NCBI RefSeq assembly: GCF_012395185.1
Contig: NZ_JAAZTU010000005.1
Coordinates: 1-64,000, forward strand
Length of the DNA stretch: 64,000 nucleotides
Direction: 5' to 3'
Origin: Vibrio aestuarianus
GTDB lineage: Bacteria > Pseudomonadota > Gammaproteobacteria > Enterobacterales > Vibrionaceae
The translations under genes and the position numbers were made by a program. Positions 46,561 through 55,057 of this stretch are shown piece after piece. How positions within the stretch are numbered: position 1 is the first letter of the stretch; each line of letters begins with the position of its first letter. The notes beneath the pieces are model-generated. The model had not been told where the DNA came from. It searched no databases and was given only the letters and a program-made list of their open reading frames with translations.

Positions 46561-46692
46561 TTACCAACCAAAAAATTCTTTGTGGTGAGTGTTAAGCAAT
46601 AACACCATAGGTAGAAAATAAAGCGCACTAAGCTTTATTCCCAGTACGACCAAACAACCGATGGTCAATCTCACTAGAAAATAATTATACAT
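46561..46692 (-). CDS. Small membrane protein, 43 aa
   Basis: An ATG at 46692 with a good GAGAGG site six bases upstream opens 43 codons dominated by one or two transmembrane stretches (LTIGCLVVLGIKLSALYFLPMV) ending in a His/Lys/Glu-bearing tail. A longer in-frame extension exists upstream, but this start has the ribosome site. No family recognised; the good start signal is the main support. Confidence 0.4.
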   Translation of the reverse strand: MYNYFLVRLTIGCLVVLGIKLSALYFLPMVLLLNTHHKEFFGW

Positions 46693-46846
46693 ACTATGCC
46701 TCTCATGCCCGAAGCGTATGATTTCCTTATCTTTTTGCTCAAAAATGAATAAAAAGCTAACTTCCTGCCTAGAACAGGGCAAACTGGTGATTAAAAAAGC
46801 AACAGTTTACTTATTATTCAGTTTAGCTCAAGTGAAAAATGACATT

Positions 46847-47036
46847 AGACTTTAGTCTCGATTAAATAAAAACGTGACACGACGCGATATCATCACTACT
46901 GCGGCACAATGATATGCAATTACAACCTGATATTTTTGACTCATATAAAGCAATGTCGGCATACTGGTAAAAGCATTTACTGTCTTCGTTTAGGTCGGTA
47001 AACCCAACACTGATGATCACAGCTAGACTTTAGTCT
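46847..47036. promoter_or_regulatory. Two identical AGACTTTAGTCT palindromes
   Basis: The 12-bp inverted repeat AGACT-TT-AGTCT occurs at 46847-46858 and 47025-47036; the second extends to TAGACT-TT-AGTCTA. Both lie in the roughly 425-base gap between the SIMPL gene and the small membrane ORF, which has no other feature. They look like operator sites for an unidentified regulator. Confidence 0.4.
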
Positions 47037-47117
47037 AACTCCCCCGTCAGCAATACACGATTTCAAACACTATAAACCTCAACAAGAAAGATACACAAAC
47101 AGCATCATCTGTATTTT

Positions 47118-47810
47118 TTAGTCATCTATTTTATACACAACATCGACTCTATCTCGGATAGTCAACGTTGAATCTTGGTAACCATTAGACTCTGACTTAG
47201 CATCCATAGCCATTGCTCTCATCATGATCGGCTGGGTGCTAGGAGTGTTGTAATCAATTTTCCATACCTCACCCAACTTCAATTCAAACCCCTCAGCCAA
47301 CGAACGAGCTTTTGCATTGGCATCTTTAATCGCTGCTAATCGTGCTTGTTGTTGGTATTTTTCTTGTTCACGAACTTTAAGTTGAATCTTATCAACTTGG
47401 TTGATTCCTTCACCCAGTGCAACATCTAAATATTGGTTTAATTTACTGAGATCAGAAACTTCCACAGTCACACTACGAGTTGCTTGGTAACCGATTAACT
47501 CTGGTTTGCCAGATTTAGGATAATGGTATTGCGGTGCGAGGTAGAGGTTAGAGCTAGAAATCTGCATTGAAGTAACACCAGACTCTTTCAAGCGAGCTAC
47601 AAACGACTCAACAACCTTATCGACCGTTGCTTTAGCCTGTTCCGCTGTAAGTGTCGACTCGACGACCTTTACAGAGAATTCAGCCATGTCTGGTACAGCA
47701 ATCACTTCACCATAGCCAGTGGTGGAAAGGTGAGGAAAGCTCATATCTTGCGCCCACGAACCAAAACTCATTAATCCAGTTAATACTGCAACACTTGTTA
47801 TCAATTTCAT
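47118..47810 (-). CDS. Periplasmic SIMPL (DUF541/YggE-like) protein
   Basis: 230 aa. A Sec signal peptide (cleavage near SWAQ) precedes a SIMPL domain: HLSTTGYGEVIAVPDMAEFSVKV, VTSMQISSSNLYLAPQY, YQATRSVTVEV and a C-terminal MRAMAMDAK. E. coli YggE of this family is linked to oxidative-stress protection, but the molecular function is unknown. It stands alone upstream of argP on the same strand; in E. coli yggE is likewise near argP and argO. Confidence 0.85.
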   Translation of the reverse strand: MKLITSVAVLTGLMSFGSWAQDMSFPHLSTTGYGEVIAVPDMAEFSVKVVESTLTAEQAKATVDKVVESFVARLKESGVTSMQISSSNLYLAPQYHYPKSGKPELIGYQATRSVTVEVSDLSKLNQYLDVALGEGINQVDKIQLKVREQEKYQQQARLAAIKDANAKARSLAEGFELKLGEVWKIDYNTPSTQPIMMRAMAMDAKSESNGYQDSTLTIRDRVDVVYKIDD

Positions 47811-47904
47811 GTCTCTACCCTAATTCAATTACATGACTACATAATAGGCGATGTCAGCAGTAATCAAATAGCAGCAAAACGAAATCACACAACTCTGACG
47901 TTGA

Positions 47905-48801
47905 TCATTGAGGTAAGGCAGTTCGAGCATATTCAAGGATCGCTTGTGAGATCGCCTGCAATATGCCGGTTTCTAATTGCCAATGATGCCAATAAATTCG
48001 GTTGGTCAAAATAAAACCAGGAGTGATATCGATGAGAGCCCCTTTAGCGAGCTCTTTTTCTATCTGTAAACGAGGGATCAAACAATAGGCGGCACCTGAT
48101 ACCGCAAGTTTCACAAAAGCTTCAGAACTTCCAACCGTATGATTGATAACAGAATCTCTTGGAACGTTAAAGTGATCATGTAAAAATTTCTTATGTAAAT
48201 CGTCATATTGATCATAGGAAACAGCAGGCGCTTTTTTTAAGGTATAAAAATTAACGCCTTGTGAGAAGTAACGCTGATAAAAGTCGGGGTTGGCCACACA
48301 GACATAATCCATTCTTCCAAGGTAATCAGCACTACAGCCAGCAATGGGTTGGGACTCTAAGCTAATCGCCCCTGCAACCTCACCACTTTTCAGTTTATCA
48401 ATGGTTCGAGACTCACCAAAAATCGCTAAATTTAACTCAACTTGCCGAGTTTTCATGATATTTGATAATGCAGGAAGCAGCCACGTCGCTAGACTATCAG
48501 CATTAGTCGCTATTGAAATCGAAGTGGGACGCGCACACTCTTCATTCATTAATTCAGGAACGAGATCATTTTCTAACAATAGAACACGTCGATAGAGCCC
48601 TAGTAGTTTTTTACCAATCATTGTCGGCCTTGGTGGCTGTTCACGAATTAAAACAGGTTGAGCAACAAACTTTTCAAGTTGTTTGATTCGCTGGGAAATA
48701 GCCGATTGAGAAATATAGAGATTTTCTGCAGCTCGTTCAAAGCTGCCTTGTTTTAATACCGCATCCAGTGCTTCGATCCATTTATAATCCAATCCTCTCA
48801 T
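47905..48801 (-). CDS. argP: LysR regulator ArgP
   Basis: 298 aa LysR-type regulator: the N-terminal HTH ([38 protein letters not shown]) and a C-terminal ligand domain. ArgP activates the arginine/lysine exporter gene argO in response to arginine, and lysine counters it. It is divergent from argO across 114 bp, the conserved arrangement, so the shared gap is the ArgP-regulated promoter. Confidence 0.92.
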   Translation of the reverse strand: MRGLDYKWIEALDAVLKQGSFERAAENLYISQSAISQRIKQLEKFVAQPVLIREQPPRPTMIGKKLLGLYRRVLLLENDLVPELMNEECARPTSISIATNADSLATWLLPALSNIMKTRQVELNLAIFGESRTIDKLKSGEVAGAISLESQPIAGCSADYLGRMDYVCVANPDFYQRYFSQGVNFYTLKKAPAVSYDQYDDLHKKFLHDHFNVPRDSVINHTVGSSEAFVKLAVSGAAYCLIPRLQIEKELAKGALIDITPGFILTNRIYWHHWQLETGILQAISQAILEYARTALPQ

Positions 48802-48915
48802 GAATTATTTCCTTATGTTCAAATCTCATTAGACTTCCTTATATATTATTAAAATCATTAATTATACTTATTTTAAAACTGCCGCTATCTTGCACGCATA
48901 CTTTTTATTCACAAT

Positions 48916-49560
48916 ATGAGGATGGATGTGAATTTTTGGATTTTGCTACAAGGGTTTGGCTTAGGCGCGACGATGATCATTCCTATCGGCGCACAAAATG
49001 CGTATGTACTCAACCAAGGTATTAAGCGTAATCACCACTTAACGACCGCAACCATCTGTAGTCTTTTAGATGTGCTATTTATAGCTCTGGGCGTATTTGG
49101 CGGTGGCGCGATTTTGTCACAAAATGAGTCACTACTCACCGCAGTGACATTAGGTGGAATCGCATTTCTCTCATTTTACGGGTTTCTTTCTTTAAGAAGT
49201 GCTTTTAACCCACAGAAAAATCAGGAACCAAACAGTGAAGTGATTGCTCGTGGCAAGCGAACCGTCATTCTAGGTGCATTGGCCGTCACAGTATTGAACC
49301 CACATTTGTATTTGGATACTGTCGTCATATTAGGGTCGATTGGCGGTCAATTTGAAGGCAACGACCGGATTTTATTTGCCATAGGCACTATGATGGCATC
49401 GTTTGTTTGGTTCTATTCATTGTCCATCGGTGCGGCTAAATTAGGGCCAACACTTTCCAAGCCTAAAGTAAAAAAAGGTATCGATATAGCGGTAGCGGTG
49501 ATGATGTTTGCCATTGCCTTTATGCTGACCAAAGAACTAGCTCTTAGCTATTCCCCTTAG
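48916..49560 (+). CDS. argO: LysE-family amino-acid exporter ArgO
   Basis: 214 aa inner-membrane exporter of arginine (and lysine analogues). Six hydrophobic segments; the LysE signature GATMIIPIGAQNAYVLNQG is near the N terminus and the helix-breaking NPHLYLDTVVILGSIG in the middle. Driven by ArgP from the divergent gene. The next gene begins 9 bp after it. Confidence 0.92.
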   Translation: MRMDVNFWILLQGFGLGATMIIPIGAQNAYVLNQGIKRNHHLTTATICSLLDVLFIALGVFGGGAILSQNESLLTAVTLGGIAFLSFYGFLSLRSAFNPQKNQEPNSEVIARGKRTVILGALAVTVLNPHLYLDTVVILGSIGGQFEGNDRILFAIGTMMASFVWFYSLSIGAAKLGPTLSKPKVKKGIDIAVAVMMFAIAFMLTKELALSYSP

Positions 49561-49569
49561 GAGTAAAAC

Positions 49570-50052
49570 ATGACTCGGCTAGAAGCCATATTTAAAGCAA
49601 ATCTCGACTTATTAGCACAGGCAGGAATCACCTTTAACCAATGGCGGCATGAACCGATCCTAGATTTTGCGACCGATGAAAAAATAGCGAAGCAATTGGA
49701 TTGGATCGGCACACACAGTAAAAGTCTATTTCTAAAACTTAAAAATGGCGACTTTGTACTCTACTTGACAGAGAAAGACAAACGCTTAGACAGCAAGCAA
49801 CTTAAAGCGTTGCTAGGTAAACGTCCTTCTATTTGTAGCGATGAAGAGATGATTGAACAATTAGGTTGTGTACCAGGTGCCGTTTGCCCATTTGGACTTC
49901 CGCCCCACATTATTATGGTTGTTGATCGCACCTTATTTCAGCATCAAGAACTTCTGTATACGCCGGGCGATCCAGAATATACATTCGGTATTACTGGGCA
50001 AGATTTAGACCGGTTGCTATCACTACTTCCAAACACAATCCATACCTTATAG
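49570..50052 (+). CDS. YbaK/EbsC-domain aminoacyl-tRNA deacylase
   Basis: 160 aa of the YbaK/ProX-type editing fold, which clears misacylated tRNAs (for example Ala-tRNA-Pro). Family points: SKSLFLKLKNGDFVLYLTEKDKRLDSKQL with the conserved Lys region, and PGAVCPFGLPPHIIMVVDRTL. It follows argO by 9 bp with a GGAG site and so is co-transcribed. The exact substrate cannot be set from sequence; ProX-like trans-editing is the closest match. Confidence 0.85.
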   Translation: MTRLEAIFKANLDLLAQAGITFNQWRHEPILDFATDEKIAKQLDWIGTHSKSLFLKLKNGDFVLYLTEKDKRLDSKQLKALLGKRPSICSDEEMIEQLGCVPGAVCPFGLPPHIIMVVDRTLFQHQELLYTPGDPEYTFGITGQDLDRLLSLLPNTIHTL

Positions 50053-50068
50053 ATAAGCTAATGACAGT

Positions 50069-50106
50069 AAAGGCGTGAAATGATAACTCATTTCACGCCT
50101 TTTTCT
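50069..50106. terminator. Terminator after the YbaK-like gene
   Basis: A 15-bp perfect stem (AAAGGCGTGAAATGA with its complement) around TAAC, followed by TTTT. It lies between convergent genes and has A and T tracts on both sides, so it may serve mscS as well. Confidence 0.88.
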
Positions 50107-50139
50107 TTATCTAAATAAAATGGATTCTTACAAACCGAA

Positions 50140-51003
50140 TCAATCTAGTTTGTTTAAATGCACATCCATTTGTGGGAATGGAATCTCGATACCATTGGCA
50201 TCCAGTGCTTCCTTAATAGCTTGCATTGAATCAAAGTATACACCCCAGTAATCTTCAGTTTTTACCCATGGACGTACTACAAAGTTTACAGAAGAATCAG
50301 CTAGCGCCAGTACACCAATTGTCATGTCTGGATCTTTTAAGATGCGCGGATCTTTTTCCAACGTTGCACGTAACACTTGCTTGGTTTTTTGCAGATCAGC
50401 TTTGTAAGAAACACCGATCACCATATCAACACGGCGAGTTGCATGACGTGAATAGTTAGTAATGGCTCCACCAATAACGCCAGAGTTAGGAACAACAACC
50501 ATTTTGTTATCAGGTGTTTTTAGAATGGTTTGGAAAATTTGAATAGCTTCAACAGAACCCGCCACTCCACTGATTTCAACATAATCACCGGATTTAAATG
50601 GGCGGAATGCGACAATCAACACACCTGCTGCAAAGTTAGAAAGTGAACCTTGCAGTGCTAAACCAATAGCTAAGCCTGCTGCACCGATAACGGCAACCAC
50701 TGAAGCGGTTTCAACGCCTACGCGCCCTAAAGCAGCAATCAGTACAATAACAAACAACAAATAACGGACTAAACCATGGATAAATTCAACGACCGCATTA
50801 TCCATTTCCTTCTTTTTCAAAACCTTCGCGACACTACCCGCGACGGCTTTGACCACGATATTACCGATAAACAGGATCAGTACCGCAGAGATAATATTGA
50901 CACCGTATTGCACCAAAAGATCTGAGTTATCCATTAACCAAGTATTCGCTTGCGCTAAACCATCGACCAATGGGACTTCAATTCCCATAGATTCACTAGC
51001 CAT
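50140..51003 (-). CDS. mscS: Small-conductance mechanosensitive channel MscS
   Basis: 287 aa, an inner-membrane channel that opens under hypo-osmotic tension. Three transmembrane segments; TM3 shows the Gly/Ala packing pattern (VIGAAGLAIGLALQGSLSNFAAG), followed by RPFKSGDYVEI and a cytoplasmic cage domain. E. coli MscS is 286 aa. An mscS gene beside fbaA is the usual gammaproteobacterial neighbour. Confidence 0.93.
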   Translation of the reverse strand: MASESMGIEVPLVDGLAQANTWLMDNSDLLVQYGVNIISAVLILFIGNIVVKAVAGSVAKVLKKKEMDNAVVEFIHGLVRYLLFVIVLIAALGRVGVETASVVAVIGAAGLAIGLALQGSLSNFAAGVLIVAFRPFKSGDYVEISGVAGSVEAIQIFQTILKTPDNKMVVVPNSGVIGGAITNYSRHATRRVDMVIGVSYKADLQKTKQVLRATLEKDPRILKDPDMTIGVLALADSSVNFVVRPWVKTEDYWGVYFDSMQAIKEALDANGIEIPFPQMDVHLNKLD

Positions 51004-51246
51004 ATTCCGTATCCTCTAAATAAAATCGTCATAATTTTGCTGTTGTATTTGAACATCAAGAGTAAAAACTTACACTCACCGTGCGATGTCATTTTTTTGG
51101 CACAATATCTTACTTTGATAATTTTGCAAAGCCAGTTTAATGATAAGACTGACAAAACAGAAAGTTACCCCAAAACTTGATATCAGCTTGTTACAGATTA
51201 AGCAATATTCTCATAATTCGCCAGTGCTTAGACTGAATTTTGACAA

Positions 51247-51273
51247 CAAAAAAGCCCGCTCAATGAGCGGGCT
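51247..51273 (-). terminator. fbaA terminator
   Basis: On the minus strand AGCCCGCT and AGCGGGCT form a stem followed by six T, 23 bp after the fbaA stop. Confidence 0.88.
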
Positions 51274-51296
51274 AATATCGTATTCAATTTAATGAA

Positions 51297-52373
51297 TTAT
51301 AGTACGTCAACCGCGTTAAGGTCAGCGAATGCTTTCTCTAAACGAGCAACCATTGAAGCTTGACCAGCACGTAGCCATACGCGTGGATCATAGTATTTCT
51401 TGTTCGGAGCAGATTCGCCAGTAGGGTTACCAATTTGGCCTTGTAGGTAATCGTGGTTTTCTGCTTCGTACTTACGGATACCATCCCAAGTCGCCCACTG
51501 TGTATCAGTATCGATGTTCATTTTGATAACACCGTAGCTGATTGATTCTTTGATTTCAGCTTCAGAAGAACCAGAACCGCCGTGGAATACGAAGTTTAGA
51601 GCGTTAGGCGCAATACCAAACTTCTCTGCACAGTATGCTTGAGAATCACGTAGGATAGTTGGAGTCAGTACAACGTTACCAGCTTGGTAAACACCGTGTA
51701 CGTTACCGAAAGAAGCCGCAATAGTGAAACGTGGGCTAACTGCACTCAATTTTTCGTAAGCGTATGCAACATCTTCAGGAGAAGTGTAAAGCTCAGATGC
51801 GTCCATATCAGAGTTATCAACGCCGTCTTCTTCACCACCAGTACAACCTAGTTCGATCTCGATAGTCATACCCATTTTAGCCATACGCTCTAGGTATTTC
51901 GCACAAGTTTCAACGTTCTCTTCTAGAGACTCTTCAGAAAGGTCTAGCATGTGAGAAGAGAATAGAGGCTTACCAGTTTGAGCAAAGAACTCTTCACCCG
52001 CGTCTAGTAGACCGTCGATCCAAGGAAGTAGTTTCTTCGCTGCGTGGTCAGTGTGCAGAATAACAGGTACACCGTAAGTTTCCGCTACTGCGTGAACGTA
52101 TTTCGCGCCAGCGACAGCACCAAGAACTTGAGCGCCTTGACCTTCAAGTTTAACGCCTTTACCAGCAAAGAAAGCTGCGCCGCCGTTAGAGAACTGAACA
52201 ACCACTGGTGCTTTTACTTTTGATGCTGCTTCAAGTACCGCATTGATTGAATCAGTGTTTACTACGTTTACTGCTGGAAGTGCAAAGTTGTTTTCTTTTG
52301 CTACTTCAAATACTTTCTGTACGTCATCGCCAGAAATCACACCAGGTTTTACGAAATCGAAGATCTTAGACAT
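51297..52373 (-). CDS. fbaA: Class II fructose-bisphosphate aldolase
   Basis: Cleaves fructose-1,6-bisphosphate. 358 aa, zinc-dependent class II: His ligand and catalytic Asp in VILHTDHAAKKLL, the YTSPEDVAYAYEKL region, and VFHGGSGSSEAEIKESI binding phosphate. Strongly biased codons fit high expression. It follows pgk by 154 bp, with a stem between them, so the two may have both shared and separate transcripts; epd-pgk-fbaA is the conserved order. Confidence 0.96.
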   Translation of the reverse strand: MSKIFDFVKPGVISGDDVQKVFEVAKENNFALPAVNVVNTDSINAVLEAASKVKAPVVVQFSNGGAAFFAGKGVKLEGQGAQVLGAVAGAKYVHAVAETYGVPVILHTDHAAKKLLPWIDGLLDAGEEFFAQTGKPLFSSHMLDLSEESLEENVETCAKYLERMAKMGMTIEIELGCTGGEEDGVDNSDMDASELYTSPEDVAYAYEKLSAVSPRFTIAASFGNVHGVYQAGNVVLTPTILRDSQAYCAEKFGIAPNALNFVFHGGSGSSEAEIKESISYGVIKMNIDTDTQWATWDGIRKYEAENHDYLQGQIGNPTGESAPNKKYYDPRVWLRAGQASMVARLEKAFADLNAVDVL

Positions 52374-52489
52374 GGATTTGATCCTATTTATTCTGTCGTT
52401 TTAAAAATAAAACAGTTAAGTTTAAATTCTTGCAAACGTTTGCTCACAACTGACGCTATTCTAGCAGAATAAAAACGCCTATGCAGCAA

Positions 52490-52516
52490 ACAAGAAAGCG
52501 GGAGTAATCCCCCGCT
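52490..52516 (-). terminator. Hairpin after pgk
   Basis: On the minus strand AGCGGG pairs with CCCGCT around an AT-containing loop and continues TTTCTTG. It lies within the pgk-fbaA gap and may attenuate rather than fully stop transcription. Confidence 0.6.
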
Positions 52517-52527
52517 CTCATTCATGA

Positions 52528-53691
52528 TTATGCTTTAGCGCGCGCTTCTAGCATTTCAACCGCTGGTAACACTTTACCTTCAACAAACTCAAGGAAAGCA
52601 CCACCACCAGTAGAGATGTAAGAAACATCAGCTTTGATACCGAACTTGTCGATAGCCGCTAGTGTGTCACCACCACCTGCTACAGAGAAACCTGCAGATT
52701 CAGCGATTGCTTTAGAAATACCAGCCGTACCCGCTTCAAAGTTTTTGAATTCAAATACGCCTACAGGGCCGTTCCAAAGAATCGTTTTTGCGTTAGTAAT
52801 GATTTCAGCAAGTTGAGCAGTTGAATCAGGGCCTAGGTCGAAAATCATGTCGTCATCTTGGACGTCAGCAACGTTTTTGATTTCAGCTTCTGCGTTTTCG
52901 TCAAATGCTTTAGCACATGCAACGTCAGTGGCTACTGGAATAGAACACTCTTCCATTAATTTTTTAGCAGTTTCTAATAGGTCAGCTTCGTACAAAGACT
53001 TACCAACGTTATGGCCAGATGCTGCGATAAACGTGTTCGCAATGCCGCCGCCAACAACCAATTGGTCAGCAATTTTAGATAGCGACTCAAGAACTGTCAG
53101 TTTCGTTGAAACTTTAGAACCACCAACAATAGCAACTAATGGGCGCTCTGGGTTATCCATTGCTTTGCCTAGCGCTTCTAGCTCAGCAGCAAGTAGAGGA
53201 CCAGCACACGCGATAGGCGCGTTCATACCAACACCGTGAGTTGACGCTTGTGCACGGTGAGCCGTACCGAATGCATCCATGACGAAGATGTCACATAGTG
53301 CAGCGTATTTCTTAGAAAGCTCTTCTTCGTTCTTTTTCTCGCCTTTGTTAAAGCGAACGTTTTCTAGAACAACAAGCTCACCTGCGTTCAGCTCTAGGCC
53401 ATCTAGGTAATCTTTTGCTAATTTAACTTCGCAATCTAGCGCGTCGTTTAGGTAGTTTACAACTGGTAGTAGAGAGAACTCTTCCGCGTATTCGCCTTCG
53501 GTTGGACGACCTAGGTGAGAAGTAACCATTACTTTAGCGCCAGCCGCTAGACAGTGCTGAATTGTTGGTAGAGATGCAAGAATACGTGCATCAGAAGTTA
53601 CTTTGCCATCTTTCACTGGTACGTTTAGGTCAGCACGGATAAATACGCGTTTACCTGCTAGGTCCAGGTCGGTCATCTTGATTACAGACAT
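52528..53691 (-). CDS. pgk: Phosphoglycerate kinase
   Basis: 387 aa from the ATG at 53691; five upstream in-frame residues are not conserved. Family points: [34 protein letters not shown] region ([11 protein letters not shown]), [16 protein letters not shown] and the nucleotide loop [12 protein letters not shown]. It makes ATP from 1,3-bisphosphoglycerate. It sits between epd and fbaA. Confidence 0.97.
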   Translation of the reverse strand: MSVIKMTDLDLAGKRVFIRADLNVPVKDGKVTSDARILASLPTIQHCLAAGAKVMVTSHLGRPTEGEYAEEFSLLPVVNYLNDALDCEVKLAKDYLDGLELNAGELVVLENVRFNKGEKKNEEELSKKYAALCDIFVMDAFGTAHRAQASTHGVGMNAPIACAGPLLAAELEALGKAMDNPERPLVAIVGGSKVSTKLTVLESLSKIADQLVVGGGIANTFIAASGHNVGKSLYEADLLETAKKLMEECSIPVATDVACAKAFDENAEAEIKNVADVQDDDMIFDLGPDSTAQLAEIITNAKTILWNGPVGVFEFKNFEAGTAGISKAIAESAGFSVAGGGDTLAAIDKFGIKADVSYISTGGGAFLEFVEGKVLPAVEMLEARAKA

Positions 53692-53778
53692 GGTTTGTCC
53701 TCTCAAATATTAATAAATAAAGTTTTTGGAAACCCGGCAACCTTGCCGAGCCTATTAATTCTTCAAACTGGTTATTGA

Positions 53779-53797
53779 TATGGAGATTATCATTATT
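53779..53797. promoter_or_regulatory. Possible Fur box upstream of pgk
   Basis: TATGGAGATTATCATTATT matches the 19-bp Fur consensus at 14 positions, including an unbroken run of 12. It lies 88 bp before the pgk start. Less convincing than the irgA/irgB box and no iron link to pgk is assured. Confidence 0.3.
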
Positions 53798-53839
53798 TAT
53801 TTCAAGGATAAAAATAAATAATTCTCCATCATCCTGCTA

Positions 53840-54880
53840 CTACTCGGATGCTTGCATTGCGAGCGCCGTATCCAGCATACGATTCGCAAAGCCCCATTCG
53901 TTATCACACCAAACGAGCATTTTTACTAACTGCCCATTACTTACTCTTGTTTGTGAACCATCGACAATCGCACTATGGGGATCATGGTTGAAATCGATGG
54001 AAACAAGCGGCGCTTCAGTATAGTCAACAATGCCCTGTAATGTACACTGAGATGCGTTAACTATGGTTTGATTTACGTCATTAACTTTCACATTTGTATT
54101 AATTGTGACACTTAAATCCATAGCCGTCACATTTACTGTCGGTACGCGCACTGATATGGCTTCGAATTTGTTAGAAAATTTCGGAAAGATCCTTTCAATC
54201 CCCTTATGCAACTTGGTATCAACCGGGATGATAGATTGGCTGGCAGAACGAGTACGACGCAAGTCTGTATGGTAAGCATCGATCACTTGTTGATCATTCA
54301 TTGAAGAGTGAATAGTGGTGATGGTTCCCGAATCGATACCAAATGCTTCATCAAGCACTTTGATAATAGGAACAATGCAATTGGTAGTGCAAGAACCGTT
54401 AGAGACTATGCGGTGTTCCGCACGAAGCGTTTCATGGTTTACACCGTAGATGATGGTGTTATCCAGATCATTCGCCCCCGGGTGAGAAAACAACACTTTC
54501 TTTGCACCGGCTTCAATATGCTCTAGACCATCAGCCTTAGAACCGTACACACCCGTACAATCTAAAACAATATCGACGCCTAAATCGCGCCAAGGCAGTA
54601 GTTTAATTTCGCTAAGATGCAATATCCGAATCGAGTCGTATTTTCCCTTTGCTTGCGACAAAGCGTCATGGTGGATATAAATGTGCTCTTGATCATGGCT
54701 GATTTTTTTTCCAAATCGACCATGACTTGTATCATATTGCAGAAGGTGAGCCATCGCATCAGGCTGCGCCAACTCGTTCACGGCAACTACTTTAATGTGC
54801 TCATTCTTTCCACTTTCATATATCGCACGTAATACATTGCGTCCGATACGCCCAAAACCATTGATTGCGACTTTAAGCAT
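53840..54880 (-). CDS. epd: D-erythrose-4-phosphate dehydrogenase
   Basis: 346 aa GAPDH-family enzyme that oxidises erythrose-4-phosphate on the route to pyridoxal phosphate. NAD loop [20 protein letters not shown]; catalytic Cys in [31 protein letters not shown] closes it. Its place before pgk and fbaA distinguishes it from gapA, as does its divergence from glycolytic GAPDH in the [10 protein letters not shown] region. It is the same as V. cholerae VC0476 by position. Confidence 0.92.
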   Translation of the reverse strand: MLKVAINGFGRIGRNVLRAIYESGKNEHIKVVAVNELAQPDAMAHLLQYDTSHGRFGKKISHDQEHIYIHHDALSQAKGKYDSIRILHLSEIKLLPWRDLGVDIVLDCTGVYGSKADGLEHIEAGAKKVLFSHPGANDLDNTIIYGVNHETLRAEHRIVSNGSCTTNCIVPIIKVLDEAFGIDSGTITTIHSSMNDQQVIDAYHTDLRRTRSASQSIIPVDTKLHKGIERIFPKFSNKFEAISVRVPTVNVTAMDLSVTINTNVKVNDVNQTIVNASQCTLQGIVDYTEAPLVSIDFNHDPHSAIVDGSQTRVSNGQLVKMLVWCDNEWGFANRMLDTALAMQASE

Positions 54881-55017
54881 TCTTCTATCATCTTAACTTT
54901 TTTAAGTGGCACAAATAGTAACCGATAGCAGCTAAGAGCAACACCCTAATAAAACGTTAAATAGAATTTCCCTGAACGCTTTGATTCTCACTCGCAGTGT
55001 TGATACGTCAAGCAAAT

Positions 55018-55047
55018 AAAAAATGACTCACATTAAGCGAGCCATTT
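55018..55047 (-). terminator. irgA terminator
   Basis: On the minus strand AATG-x-CTC and GAG-x-CATT form an imperfect stem followed by TTTTTTA, a few bases after the irgA stop. Confidence 0.65.
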
Positions 55048-55057
55048 CTACCGAAAG

